Assembly: GCF_050847355.1 (NCBI RefSeq) | Contig: NZ_CP193755.1 | Coordinates: 310,001 to 374,000 of the forward strand | From: Limimaricola sp027213785 | Lineage (GTDB): Bacteria > Pseudomonadota > Alphaproteobacteria > Rhodobacterales > Rhodobacteraceae | Length of the DNA: 64,000 nucleotides | Direction of reading: 5' to 3' | Shown here: positions 42,793-51,372 of the stretch, piece by piece | How positions within the stretch are numbered: the first letter of the stretch is position 1 | How the letters are laid out: each line of letters opens with the position of its first letter | Notes under the pieces: model-generated | The model's input: only the letters and a program-made list of their open reading frames with translations | Told to the model about the DNA's origin: nothing | Database searches by the model: none | Translations under genes and position numbers: made by a program

Positions 42793-43755
42793 TCAGGCGA
42801 GGCTCTGATCAATGCCCTTGCAGGCGTCGACGAGGCCCTTCACCGCATCGACGGATTTGTCGAACATCGCCTGCTCGTCGCGGTTCATCTTGATGTCGAT
42901 GATCCGCTCGACGCCGCCGGCGCCGATCACCGTCGGCACGCCGACATACATGCCGTTCAGGCCCAGCGCGCCATCGACATAGGCGGCGCAGGGCAGCACG
43001 CGCTTCTGGTCCTTGAGATAGGCCTCGGCCATCTCGATCGCGCTGGTCGCCGGGGCGTAGAAGGCCGAGCCGGTCTTCAGCAGGCCGACGATCTCGGCGC
43101 CGCCGTCGCGGGTGCGCTGGATGATCGCGTCGAGCTTTTCCTGGGTGGTCCAGCCCATCTGCACCAGGTCGGGCAGGGGGATGCCGCCGACGGTGGAGTA
43201 TCGCGCCAGCGGCACCATCGTGTCGCCATGGCCGCCCAGCACGAAAGCGGTGACGTCGCGCATCGAGACGTTGAACTCGAGGCTCAGGAAGTGGCGGAAG
43301 CGGGCGCTGTCGAGCACGCCAGCCATGCCGCAGACCTTCTCGTGCGGCAGGCCCGAGAATTCGCGCAACGCCCAGACCATCGCGTCGAGCGGGTTGGTGA
43401 TGCAGATGACGAAGGCGTCGGGGGCGTGCTTGGCGATGCCCTCGCCCACCGATTTCATGACCTTGAGGTTGATGCCGAGCAGGTCGTCGCGGCTCATGCC
43501 GGGCTTGCGCGGCACACCGGCGGTGACGATGCACACATCGGCGCCGGCGATGTCGGCATAGTCGTTGGTGCCCTTGAGGACGGCGTCGAAGCCCTCGGCC
43601 GGACCGGATTCGGCGATGTCCAGCGCCTTGCCCTGGGGAGTGCCTTCCGCGATGTCGAACAGCACGACATCGCCGAGTTCCTTGATCGCGGCGAGATGGG
43701 CGAGCGTGCCGCCGATCTGACCGGCGCCGATGAGGGCGATCTTGGGTCTGGCCAT
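42793..43755 (-). CDS. mdh: Malate dehydrogenase
   Basis: 320-residue, LDH-like (type 3) malate dehydrogenase, oxidising malate to oxaloacetate with NAD+. The NAD loop GAGQIGGTLAHLAA is at residues 9-22, the substrate arginines lie in VPRKPGMSRDDLL and the following loop, ITNPLDAMVW is typical of the family, and the catalytic histidine is in LGGHGDTMVPL. Its upstream gap to the PRC-barrel gene does not contain the GTGATCAC dyad. Confidence 0.97.
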   Translation of the reverse strand: MARPKIALIGAGQIGGTLAHLAAIKELGDVVLFDIAEGTPQGKALDIAESGPAEGFDAVLKGTNDYADIAGADVCIVTAGVPRKPGMSRDDLLGINLKVMKSVGEGIAKHAPDAFVICITNPLDAMVWALREFSGLPHEKVCGMAGVLDSARFRHFLSLEFNVSMRDVTAFVLGGHGDTMVPLARYSTVGGIPLPDLVQMGWTTQEKLDAIIQRTRDGGAEIVGLLKTGSAFYAPATSAIEMAEAYLKDQKRVLPCAAYVDGALGLNGMYVGVPTVIGAGGVERIIDIKMNRDEQAMFDKSVDAVKGLVDACKGIDQSLA

Positions 43756-43870
43756 GAATGGCTCCTGTCGAGAATGTGTTTGCGAGGCTTTGCCTAAGCC
43801 GCGCGGAACGCTCTTGCAAGGCTGACGGGCCCGGCGGGGGTCAAGGCGCCGGATGTTTGCGCAAACGCAA

Positions 43871-43894
43871 ATGGCCGCCCCGGAGGGCGGCCAT
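43871..43894 (-). terminator. Terminator after the PRC-barrel gene
   Basis: ATGGCCGCCC and GGGCGGCCAT form a perfect 10-bp stem with a 4-base loop, 22 bases past the PRC-barrel stop; on the minus strand TTTGCGTTTG follows. Next to it, TTTGCGCAAA is a 10-bp palindrome at about 43855. Confidence 0.65.
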
Positions 43895-43915
43895 CTCGTC
43901 AGGCAGGGAAAGACC

Positions 43916-45148
43916 TTACTGCGCGGCAGGCGCGGTTTCGGTTTCCACTTCCATCTCGGTTTCGGTCTCCATGCCGGCATCCATTGCCGCCTCTTCGGGC
44001 GCCTCATAGGCCGGCAGCGCCTTCAGTTCGTCCTCGGTGGCGCTGATATAGACCCGGATGTCCGAGCCGTCTTCGTTGGTCAGGATCTGCAGATCCTCGA
44101 AGTTCACGGCGACCTTCTTCTCGCCGATGCCGAGGAAGCCGCCGACGCCGATCACGGCCTCGGTGATCTCGCCGCTGTCGGAAGCCACGAGGTCCTCGAT
44201 CTCGCCGATATTGTCGTCATCGGCGCCGTAGACGGTGGCACCGTTCAACTCGTCGGTGCTGAGATCGCTGACGGCCGCGGTGGTGTAGCCTTCACGCTCG
44301 ACCATGCCGGTGGCACCGGCCACCGGGGCGGTCTCGGTCATCTCGGCCTCGCCTTCGGCCATCTCGGTCTCGACTTCGGCTTCCATGGCCTCCATCTCGG
44401 CTTCGCCCTCGGCCATCTCGGTCTCGACCTCGGTCTCCATGGCCTCCATCTCGGCTTCGCCCTCGGCCATCTCGGTCTCGACCTCGGCTTCCATGGCCTC
44501 CATCTCGGCCTCGCCCTCGGCCATCTCGGTCTCGACCTCGGTCTCCATGGCCTCCATCTCGGCTTCGCCCTCGGCCATCTCGGTCTCGACCTCGGCTTCG
44601 GTTTCCATTTCGGCTTCGCCCTCGGCCATGGTGGCCGTGGCGGCCGCCGTCGCGGCGGCGGCATCGGTCTGCTCGACCATGCCCGGCTCGGCAGCCTCGC
44701 CCTCGGTCATCGCGGTCTCTTCGGCGGTCGCGCGCTCGAAGGCCGGGGCGGCCTCGAGGGCCTCCTGGCTGGAGTTGATCACGAGGAACCGCTCGCCGTT
44801 CTCGTCATCATAGGTGCGGATCTGATCCATGGTGAGGGCGACGTCCTTCTCGCCGATCCCGAGGAAACCGCCGACGCCGACGATCACCGCCTGCACCGAG
44901 CCGTCTTCGGAGATGATCAGGTCGTTGATCTCGCCGATGTCGTCCCACTGCTGTTCAGTGAAGTTGATCGGGTCGCCATTCTCGCCAAGCTCCTGCTCGG
45001 AGGAGTAGACGCGCATTCCCATCAGGTTGGAGGCGTAGAAGTCGTCTGCCGAGACTTCGTAGCTCCCCATGCCCATCGCATGCGATTCGGCGTAGGCGGT
45101 CGTCCCCATGACGAGCGCGGTCGCCGCAGTGGTCAGAAGAATTTTCAT
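43916..45148 (-). CDS. Exported two-PRC-barrel protein with tandem-repeat linker
   Basis: 410-residue protein with a signal peptide (KILLTTAATALVMGTTAYA). Two PRC-barrel domains, about residues 30-125 and 288-370, share the motif GVGGFLGIGEK, a clear internal duplication. Between them residues 174-270 are tandem units of 17-18 residues, MAEGEAEMEAMETEVETE, alternating with a version with MEAEVETE. The linker is nearly all Met/Ala/Glu/Thr/Val and probably a long helix. PRC barrels bind partners or ribosomes in other proteins; here the location is periplasmic and the role unknown. Confidence 0.85.
   Translation of the reverse strand: MKILLTTAATALVMGTTAYAESHAMGMGSYEVSADDFYASNLMGMRVYSSEQELGENGDPINFTEQQWDDIGEINDLIISEDGSVQAVIVGVGGFLGIGEKDVALTMDQIRTYDDENGERFLVINSSQEALEAAPAFERATAEETAMTEGEAAEPGMVEQTDAAAATAAATATMAEGEAEMETEAEVETEMAEGEAEMEAMETEVETEMAEGEAEMEAMEAEVETEMAEGEAEMEAMETEVETEMAEGEAEMEAMEAEVETEMAEGEAEMTETAPVAGATGMVEREGYTTAAVSDLSTDELNGATVYGADDDNIGEIEDLVASDSGEITEAVIGVGGFLGIGEKKVAVNFEDLQILTNEDGSDIRVYISATEDELKALPAYEAPEEAAMDAGMETETEMEVETETAPAAQ
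44339..44629 (-). repeat. In-frame tandem repeat, 54-bp units, in the PRC-barrel gene
   Basis: One 17-residue unit, four 18-residue units and a partial unit lie in tandem. Units alternate METEVETE and MEAEVETE, so the underlying DNA shows a 108-bp higher-order period. The near identity of units suggests recent expansion and a likely length polymorphism between strains. Confidence 0.9.
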
Positions 45149-45280
45149 CGTTCCAGAACCTTTCGTCCTTCCGGGTTCCGCGCCGATCCGGTTCGGATGC
45201 GCTACCCGTTACGAAAGTTGAACACGTGGTGTGGGCACGGGTTGCATGGCTGGAACGAATTTTTTTCACTCTGGGCGCGG

Positions 45281-45331
45281 GTGGCTGAAACCGGCGCAAC
45301 CCCGAGGGCAAAACAAGCTGTTTTCAGCCAC
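45281..45331 (-). terminator. Inverted repeat after the small exported protein gene
   Basis: GTGGCTGAAA (45281-45290) and TTTCAGCCAC (45322-45331) form a perfect 10-bp stem directly adjoining the stop codon of the minus-strand gene at 45332. The loop is 31 bases. It separates this gene from the PRC-barrel gene downstream. Confidence 0.4.
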
Positions 45332-45637
45332 TCAGGCCTCGGGATCCGTCAGGGCGGGGCGCTCGTTGAGCGGCTCGTATGCCTGCCCTGCCGCCAGAAG
45401 GCAGCTTTGCCCGTCGGCGCGGGTCACCAGCAGCGTCCAGCTGCCCGTGGCGTCCGAGGCGAAAACCTCGACCACCTGATTCGCACCGTCGAGCGCGATG
45501 GCCTTCCGGCTCTCTCCGTAGCGTTCCACCAGCTGCGCCACGATCGCGTCATGCGCCCCGCAGCGTGGCATCGCGGCCGCCGGAAGAGCGAGCGCGCAGA
45601 GCGGCAGCGAGAATAGCATCGTCCGGATCGGGTCCAT
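45332..45637 (-). CDS. Small exported hypothetical protein
   Basis: 101-residue protein with a signal peptide (TMLFSLPLCALALPAAA) and a mature part with two cysteines (PRCGAH near the start, GQSCLLAAG near the end) that may form a disulfide. The pattern ESRKAIALDGANQVVEVFAS and WTLLVTRADGQSCLLAAGQA is common in Rhodobacteraceae hypothetical proteins. The ATG at 45637 follows GAGGAGACACCC. Function unknown. Confidence 0.72.
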   Translation of the reverse strand: MDPIRTMLFSLPLCALALPAAAMPRCGAHDAIVAQLVERYGESRKAIALDGANQVVEVFASDATGSWTLLVTRADGQSCLLAAGQAYEPLNERPALTDPEA

Positions 45638-45778
45638 GGGTGTCTCCTCGGTATCGGGCAGCCTTTCGGTCACCGGACAGCCTGCCGCCTTCCGGCGAAG
45701 ATGCCGTTAACGGTGCCCCCGTTGCGCCCGGGGTCGCGGCGCTGCACTCTCCGGGTGGTCCATTCCAGGAGGCCTGCC

Positions 45779-46618
45779 TTGCCGATCCGCTCCCTTCTCT
45801 ACGTGCCCGCCTCGAATGCCCGCGCGCTGGAAAAATCGCGCTCCCTGACATGCGACGGCGTGATCATCGATCTCGAGGATGCGGTCGCGCCGCAGGCGAA
45901 GGCGGCCGCGCGTGCGGCGCTGCCCGCCGCTCTGGAGGGGGGCGGGGGCCGTAACCGGCTGCGGCTGGTGCGGATCAACGCGCTGTCGACCCCTTGGGGC
46001 CAAGACGATCTCGACGCGCTGGGCGGTCTCGGCTGTGACGGGGTTGCGGTGCCCAAGGTGTCCGACCCCGCCGGTCTCGACGCTGTGGCCGCGCGCTGCG
46101 ATCTGCCGCTCTGGGCGATGATCGAGACGGCGCGCGGGGTGCTGTCGGCGCCCGCGATCTGCGGGCATCCCCGCCTCGCCGGGGTGATCATGGGTACCAA
46201 CGATCTCGCGCGCGAACTGGGGGCGAGATCGCGCGCCGATCGGATGCCGCTCTGGACCGCGCTGCAGGGCGTGCTGCTCGCGGCGCGTGCCGCCGGGGTG
46301 CCGGCGATCGACGGCGTGTGCAACGCGCTCGACGAGCCCGAGCGCTTCGCCGCCGAATGCGCGCAGGGGCGCGACATGGGCTTCGATGGCAAGAGCCTGA
46401 TCCACCCGGCCCAGATCGCCGCCGCCAACGCGGCTTTCGCGCCGAGCGCCGAGGAGATCGACCTGGCGCGGCGCCGCATCGCGGGCTTCGAGGCCGCGCA
46501 GGCGGCGGGGCAGGGGGTGGCGGTGGTCGATGGCGAGATCGTCGAGGCGCTGCACGTGGAAACCGCCCGCAGGACCTTGGCGCTCGCCGAACGGATCGCG
46601 GCGGAAGCGGACGCATGA
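45779..46618 (+). CDS. mcl2: HpcH/HpaI-citE family malyl-CoA thioesterase/lyase (Mcl2-like)
   Basis: 279-residue TIM-barrel CoA-ester enzyme. Key residues are visible in RSLLYVPASNARALEKSRSL, the metal-site region IIDLEDAV, the glutamate in AMIETARGV and MGTNDLARELGA. In Rhodobacter the homologue between mdh and sdh is the (3S)-malyl-CoA thioesterase of the ethylmalonyl-CoA pathway, and the same context here supports that role; a citrate-lyase-type beta subunit is the alternative. The start is a TTG at 45779, six bases after AGGAGG. Confidence 0.8.
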   Translation: MPIRSLLYVPASNARALEKSRSLTCDGVIIDLEDAVAPQAKAAARAALPAALEGGGGRNRLRLVRINALSTPWGQDDLDALGGLGCDGVAVPKVSDPAGLDAVAARCDLPLWAMIETARGVLSAPAICGHPRLAGVIMGTNDLARELGARSRADRMPLWTALQGVLLAARAAGVPAIDGVCNALDEPERFAAECAQGRDMGFDGKSLIHPAQIAAANAAFAPSAEEIDLARRRIAGFEAAQAAGQGVAVVDGEIVEALHVETARRTLALAERIAAEADA

Positions 46619-47166
46619 CGGCGCTTGTCCTCGGGCTGGCGCTGTGGAGCGCGGCGCATCTGATGCCACGCCTCGCGCCCGGGCTGCATACCCGGCTGGG
46701 CGGCTCCGCGCGCGGGGTCGTGGCGGGGCTGGTACTGCTCGGGCTGCTGTTGATGATCTTCGGATACGGCGCCTGGGACGCGGCCCATCACCATGTGCCC
46801 GCCTCGTGGACGCGCCACCTCAACAACCTGATGATGCTGGTCGCCGTCTATCTCTTCGCCGCCTCGGGGCTGAAGACGCGCGCCGCCGCCGCGCTGCGCC
46901 ATCCACAGCTTCTCGCGGTGACGCTCTGGGCGGGGGCGCATCTGTTGGCCAATGGCGACTGGGCCTCCTTCGTGCTGTTCGGAGGGCTCGGGCTCTGGGC
47001 TGTGACCGAGATGGCGCTGCTCGACGCCCGCGCGCCCGTCCCGCAATTCGCGCCCTCCACCAAGGCGCGCGAGGTGCGGGCCGTGATCGGCGGGGTGGTG
47101 GTTTTCATCCTGATCGGGCTGGTGCATGGCTGGATCGGACCCAACCCATTCGGAGCCATGTCATGA
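46615..47166 (+). CDS. NnrU family membrane protein
   Basis: 183-residue membrane protein with about five helices and the NnrU-type LALWSAAHLMPRLAPGLHTRLGG, HHVPASWTRHLNNLMMLVAVYL and WAGAHLLANGDWASFVLFGG. NnrU was first linked to nitrite/NO reduction but most members are uncharacterised; no nir or nor genes are near. Its ATG overlaps the Mcl2-like stop (ATGA), and its stop overlaps the next gene. Confidence 0.85.
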   Translation: MTALVLGLALWSAAHLMPRLAPGLHTRLGGSARGVVAGLVLLGLLLMIFGYGAWDAAHHHVPASWTRHLNNLMMLVAVYLFAASGLKTRAAAALRHPQLLAVTLWAGAHLLANGDWASFVLFGGLGLWAVTEMALLDARAPVPQFAPSTKAREVRAVIGGVVVFILIGLVHGWIGPNPFGAMS

Positions 47167-47366
47167 AGATCTACCGCTTTCTCACCGGGGACGACACCTC
47201 GGCCTTCTGCCACAAGGTGACCGAGGCCCTGTCGAAGGGCTGGGAGCTTTATGGCGAGCCCAGCTACGCCTATGACGCCGCCAATGGCGTGATGCGCTGC
47301 GGGCAGGCCGTCACCAAGGAGGCGGATGTCGACTATTCCGCGGATCTCAAGCTCGGCCAACTCTGA
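47163..47366 (+). CDS. DUF1737 domain protein
   Basis: 67-residue protein with the DUF1737 pattern: YRFLTGDDTSAFCHKVTEALSKGWELYGEPSYAYDA given in two parts, then the GQAVTKE segment. Its ATG overlaps the NnrU stop (ATGA), so it is the third gene of the coupled mcl2-nnrU-DUF1737 run. Function unknown. Confidence 0.85.
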   Translation: MKIYRFLTGDDTSAFCHKVTEALSKGWELYGEPSYAYDAANGVMRCGQAVTKEADVDYSADLKLGQL

Positions 47367-47484
47367 GCCGGCCTCGAGCCCGCCCCGGGACGAGGCGGAT
47401 CGCCGCAGAGGCTGGGCCGGGGAATCGCCGCCTCTAAATGAGGCGCATGTCGGTCACTCGCAGCGCAACCCGCATGGAAGATCC

Positions 47485-47515
47485 CGTGATCACAGTCTCG
47501 AGGACTGTGATCACG
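47485..47515. promoter_or_regulatory. Twin GTGATCAC dyad upstream of sdhC
   Basis: CGTGATCACAGTC and GACTGTGATCACG form a perfect 13-bp inverted repeat around TCGAG. The two GTGATCAC palindromes at 47486-47493 and 47507-47514 have the same 13-base spacer as at sucC. The dyad lies about 140-170 bases upstream of the sdhC ATG in a 289-base gap with no other gene; I cannot place a confident -10/-35. Confidence 0.75.
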
Positions 47516-47655
47516 CCCGGCATTTTCCCGCCTGATTTGGCGAATTTCCCACGGCTTTCAGCGAAGGCATGGGTGACAGACGGTCCAAAATCGCTAGGGA
47601 TAAGCCAGCCGGGGCCGCCCGAGAGCCGGCCCGCACGCCAGATAAGGACGACGCC

Positions 47656-48039
47656 ATGGCCGACGTGAACCGGGGCAACCGCCCGCTTTCGCCCCATATG
47701 ACGATCTACAGATGGCCGATCACCGCGATCACCTCGATCCTGACCCGGATCACCGGCAACGCGATGATCGTCGCCGCCGCCTTGATCGTCTGGTGGTTCG
47801 CCGCCGCCGCTGCCGGGCCCGAAAGCTTTGCCACCGCCGACGGTTTCCTGCGCAGCTGGTTCGGCGATCTGGTGCTGTTCTTCTCGGTTCTCGGCCTGTG
47901 GTACCACACGCTCGCGGGCATCCGGCACCTGATTTGGGACGAGGTGAAGATGCTCGAGATCGACAAGGCCGAGCTGCTGAGCCAGATCATCCTGATCGTC
48001 TCGGTCCTGCTGACCATCTTCACCGTCGTCGTTCTCTGA
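47656..48039 (+). CDS. sdhC: Succinate dehydrogenase cytochrome b556 subunit
   Basis: 127-residue membrane anchor of succinate dehydrogenase (complex II). The conserved RPLSPHMTIYRWPITAITSI start and ALLQHxxxGIRHLIWD-type helix (here LWYHTLAGIRHLIWDE, with the haem-ligand histidine) are clear; three membrane helices are predicted. It opens the sdhC-sdhD-sdhA-orf-sdhB operon. The ATG at 47656 follows AAGGACG. Confidence 0.94.
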   Translation: MADVNRGNRPLSPHMTIYRWPITAITSILTRITGNAMIVAAALIVWWFAAAAAGPESFATADGFLRSWFGDLVLFFSVLGLWYHTLAGIRHLIWDEVKMLEIDKAELLSQIILIVSVLLTIFTVVVL

Positions 48040-48050
48040 AGGGGCACCCA

Positions 48051-48422
48051 ATGGCTTATCTGACCGATCGCAAGCGCGCGCACGGCCTCGGGGCGTCGCA
48101 TTCCGGAACCCGGCAGCACTGGCGCATGAGCATGTCCTCGGTGGCGCTGGCGCTGCTGATCCCGCTCTTCGTCTTCACCTTCGGCGCCGTGCTGGGCGGC
48201 ACCTATGAAGAGGTGGTGATCTACTACCAGCGGCCGATCCCGGCGGCGATCGCCGTCCTGACCTTCCTCGTCGGCTTCTGGCATTTCCGGGCCGGCGCCC
48301 AGATCATGATCGAGGATTACGCGCAGGGCCTGACCCGCAAGGCGCTGATCATCGGCGTGACCTGTCTTTCCTATGCTCTGGCCGCGATCGGCGTTCTCGC
48401 CCTGATCCGCCTCGCCCTCTGA
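48051..48422 (+). CDS. sdhD: Succinate dehydrogenase membrane anchor subunit
   Basis: 123-residue hydrophobic subunit with three helices. The conserved GSGHxGTxHWWxQR-like start here reads GLGASHSGTRQHWRMSM, and the helix FWHFRAGAQIMIEDYAQG carries the His and the D-Y pair near haem and quinone. It starts 11 bases after sdhC. Confidence 0.93.
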   Translation: MAYLTDRKRAHGLGASHSGTRQHWRMSMSSVALALLIPLFVFTFGAVLGGTYEEVVIYYQRPIPAAIAVLTFLVGFWHFRAGAQIMIEDYAQGLTRKALIIGVTCLSYALAAIGVLALIRLAL

Positions 48423-48435
48423 TCGGAGACCCCTG

Positions 48436-50241
48436 ATGGCAGCCTACGAATACGAGACCCACGAATACGACGTGGTGGTGGTCGGCGCCGGCGGCGCGGG
48501 CCTGCGCGCCACGCTCGGCATGGCCGAGCAGGGCCTGCGCACCGCTTGCATCTCCAAGGTCTTTCCGACCCGCTCGCACACCGTCGCGGCGCAGGGCGGC
48601 ATCGCCGCCAGCTTGGGCAACATGGGCCCCGACAGCTGGCAGTGGCACATGTACGACACGGTGAAGGGCTCCGACTGGCTCGGCGACACCGATGCCATGG
48701 AGTACCTCGCCCGCGAGGCCCCGAAGGCGGTCTACGAGCTGGAGCATTACGGCGTGCCCTTCTCGCGCACCGAGGAGGGCCGGATCTATCAGCGCCCCTT
48801 CGGCGGGCACACCACCGAGTTCGGCGAGGGCCCGCCGGTGCAGCGCACCTGCGCCGCCGCCGACCGGACCGGCCACGCGATCCTGCACACGCTCTACGGA
48901 CAGAGCCTCAAGCAGAAGGCCGAGTTCTACATCGAGTATTTCGCCATCGACCTGCTGATGGACGATGACGGCACCTGCCGTGGCGTTCTGGCGTGGAAGC
49001 TCGACGACGGCACGATGCATGTCTTCGCCGCCAAGACCGTCGTCCTGGCCACCGGCGGCTATGGCCGCGCTTATTTCTCCGCCACCTCGGCGCATACCTG
49101 CACCGGCGATGGCGGCGGCATGGTGGCGCGGGCCGGGCTGCCTCTGCAGGACATGGAGTTCGTGCAGTTCCACCCGACCGGCATCTACGGTGCGGGCTGC
49201 CTGATCACCGAAGGCGCGCGCGGCGAAGGCGGCTACCTCACCAACTCCGAGGGGGAGCGCTTCATGGAGCGTTACGCGCCGACCTACAAGGATCTCGCCT
49301 CTCGCGACGTGGTCTCGCGCTGCATGACCATGGAGATCCGCGAAGGCCGGGGCGTCGGCAAGGATGGCGACCACATCCACCTGCACCTCAACCACCTGCC
49401 GCCCGAGACGCTGGCCGAGCGCCTGCCCGGCATCTCGGAATCGGCGCGGATCTTCGCCGGCGTGGATCTCACCAAGGAGCCGATCCCGGTGCTGCCGACC
49501 GTGCATTACAACATGGGCGGCATCCCCACGAACTACTGGGGCGAGGTGCTGAACCCGACGGCCGAGAACCCCGACGCGGTGACCCCGGGTCTGATGGCTG
49601 TTGGCGAGGCGGGCTGCGCCAGCGTGCATGGCGCCAACCGGCTCGGCTCCAACTCGCTGATCGACCTCGTGGTGTTCGGCCGCGCCGCGGCGATCCGGGC
49701 GCGCGAGGTGGTCGATCCCGCGACCTCCGTGAAGGCCCCGGCCAAGTCGTCGATCGAGAAGGCCTTCGACCGCTTCGACGGTCTGCGCCACGCCAAGGGC
49801 GGCGTGCCGACGGCCGAGCTGCGGCTCGAGATGCAGCGCAACATGCAGGCCGACGCGGCGGTGTTCCGCACCGACAAGACCCTCGCGGAAGGCATGCAGA
49901 AGATGCAGGCCACGGCAGCGAAGATGGACGACATCCATGTCACCGACCGCAGCCTCGTGTGGAACTCGGACCTGATGGAGACGCTGGAGCTGGCCAACCT
50001 GATGCCGAACGCGCTGGCCACCATCACCGCCGCCGAGGCACGCAAGGAAAGCCGCGGCGCCCATGCGCACGAGGATTATCCCGACCGCGACGACGAGAAC
50101 TGGCGCAAGCACTCCCTCGCCTGGATCGAGGGCAACACCGCGCGGCTCGACTATCGCCCGGTGCATCTCGATCCGCTGACCAAGGCCGAAGAGGGTGGTA
50201 TCGATCTCAAGAAGATCGCGCCCAAGGCGCGGGTCTACTGA
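48436..50241 (+). CDS. sdhA: Succinate dehydrogenase flavoprotein subunit
   Basis: 601-residue catalytic subunit oxidising succinate to fumarate. The FAD motif GAGGAGLRATLGMAEQG is near residue 17, the covalent FAD histidine lies in TRSHTVAAQGGIAASLGN, the substrate site in FHPTGIYGAGCLITEGARGEGG, and the catalytic arginine region in SRCMTMEIREGRG; the CoA-like C-terminal H-xx-R segments are normal. It starts 13 bases after sdhD and shares one base with the next start codon (TGATG). Confidence 0.98.
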   Translation: MAAYEYETHEYDVVVVGAGGAGLRATLGMAEQGLRTACISKVFPTRSHTVAAQGGIAASLGNMGPDSWQWHMYDTVKGSDWLGDTDAMEYLAREAPKAVYELEHYGVPFSRTEEGRIYQRPFGGHTTEFGEGPPVQRTCAAADRTGHAILHTLYGQSLKQKAEFYIEYFAIDLLMDDDGTCRGVLAWKLDDGTMHVFAAKTVVLATGGYGRAYFSATSAHTCTGDGGGMVARAGLPLQDMEFVQFHPTGIYGAGCLITEGARGEGGYLTNSEGERFMERYAPTYKDLASRDVVSRCMTMEIREGRGVGKDGDHIHLHLNHLPPETLAERLPGISESARIFAGVDLTKEPIPVLPTVHYNMGGIPTNYWGEVLNPTAENPDAVTPGLMAVGEAGCASVHGANRLGSNSLIDLVVFGRAAAIRAREVVDPATSVKAPAKSSIEKAFDRFDGLRHAKGGVPTAELRLEMQRNMQADAAVFRTDKTLAEGMQKMQATAAKMDDIHVTDRSLVWNSDLMETLELANLMPNALATITAAEARKESRGAHAHEDYPDRDDENWRKHSLAWIEGNTARLDYRPVHLDPLTKAEEGGIDLKKIAPKARVY

Positions 50242-50528
50242 TGCGCGCGGCGCTCTTCCTGGCGCTGCCGCTGCTGGCCGGGGCCTGTACGCAGGCCCCG
50301 CTCTCGCCACTCGACGCGGCGCGGGTCTGCGAGGAGCGCGCGCGCGCCGCGCAGGGCCCCACCGGCAGCGTCAGCGTCGGCGCCAGTTCGCGCAGCGGCC
50401 TGTCCTCGGGCATCTCGATCGGGGTGACCGACGACTACCTGCGCGGTCGTGACCCCTATGAGGTCTACGAGGATTGCGTGGTGGCCCGCAGCGGTCAGGC
50501 GCCGGTGCGGCCGCCGCGCCTCAGATGA
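50241..50528 (+). CDS. Small lipoprotein encoded between sdhA and sdhB
   Basis: 95-residue protein with a lipoprotein signal (LFLALPLLAGAC, lipobox ending at Cys16) and a short Ser/Gly-rich mature part (GSVSVGASSRSGLSSGISIG, then YLRGRDPYEVYEDCV). Its ATG overlaps the sdhA stop by one base, so it is translationally coupled to sdhA. Similar small exported proteins occur at this point in other Rhodobacteraceae; role unknown. Confidence 0.75.
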   Translation: MRAALFLALPLLAGACTQAPLSPLDAARVCEERARAAQGPTGSVSVGASSRSGLSSGISIGVTDDYLRGRDPYEVYEDCVVARSGQAPVRPPRLR

Positions 50529-50592
50529 TCCAGATCCATGCGACGACGACCGGGGGCACGACCCCCGGCGCTTTCCCCAAGGAGACCTGACC

Positions 50593-51372
50593 ATGGTCCA
50601 GCTCACCCTTCCGAAGAACAGCCGCATCACCCATGGCAAGACCTGGCCCAAGCCCGAGGGCGCGACCAACTTGCGCAAGGTGCAGATCTATCGCTGGAAC
50701 CCCGATGACGGGAAGAACCCGCGCGTCGATACCTATTTCGTCGATGTCGACAGCTGCGGGCCGATGATTCTCGACGCCCTGATCAAGATCAAGAGCGAGA
50801 TCGACCCGACCCTGACCTTCCGCCGCTCCTGCCGCGAGGGGATCTGCGGCTCCTGCGCGATGAACATCGACGGCATCAACACGCTGGCCTGCACCTATGG
50901 CCTCGACGAGGTGAAGGGCGACATCAAGATCTACCCGTTGCCGCACATGCCGGTGGTCAAGGACCTGATCCCCGACCTGACCCATTTCTACGCCCAGCAC
51001 GCGAGCATCAAGCCGTGGCTGGAGACCGAGACCAACACCCCGGCCAAGGAATGGCGCCAGTCGATCGAGGACCGCAAGAAGCTCGACGGGCTCTACGAGT
51101 GCATCATGTGCGCGTCTTGCTCGACGGCATGCCCGTCCTACTGGTGGAACGGCGATCGCTATCTGGGGCCGGCGGCGCTGCTGCATGCCTATCGCTGGAT
51201 CGTCGACAGCCGCGACGAGGCCACGGGCGAGCGGCTCGACGATCTCGAGGACGAGTTCAAGCTCTACCGCTGCCACACCATCATGAACTGCGCCAAGACC
51301 TGCCCCAAGGGGCTGAACCCCGCGAAGGCGATCCAGTCGATCAAGCACATGATGGTCGAGCGCGCCGTATGA
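50593..51372 (+). CDS. sdhB: Succinate dehydrogenase iron-sulfur subunit
   Basis: 259-residue electron-transfer subunit. The [2Fe-2S] site is in CREGICGSCAMNIDGINTLA-C, the [4Fe-4S] site in CIMCASCSTACP, and the third cluster in CHTIMNCAKTCPKGLNP. The quinone-site tryptophan region SYWWNGDRYLGPAALL is present. It follows the lipoprotein gene by 64 bases, with GGAGACCTGACC before the ATG, and overlaps the next gene by four bases. Confidence 0.98.
   Translation: MVQLTLPKNSRITHGKTWPKPEGATNLRKVQIYRWNPDDGKNPRVDTYFVDVDSCGPMILDALIKIKSEIDPTLTFRRSCREGICGSCAMNIDGINTLACTYGLDEVKGDIKIYPLPHMPVVKDLIPDLTHFYAQHASIKPWLETETNTPAKEWRQSIEDRKKLDGLYECIMCASCSTACPSYWWNGDRYLGPAALLHAYRWIVDSRDEATGERLDDLEDEFKLYRCHTIMNCAKTCPKGLNPAKAIQSIKHMMVERAV

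Noticed and set aside
44339..44629. CRISPR-like or satellite array
   Set aside because: The units are in-frame codons of one protein with no unique spacers, so this is a coding tandem repeat.
45701..45778. Upstream ATG for the Mcl2-like gene
   Set aside because: The extra residues have no family match, while AGGAGG sits six bases before the TTG at 45779.
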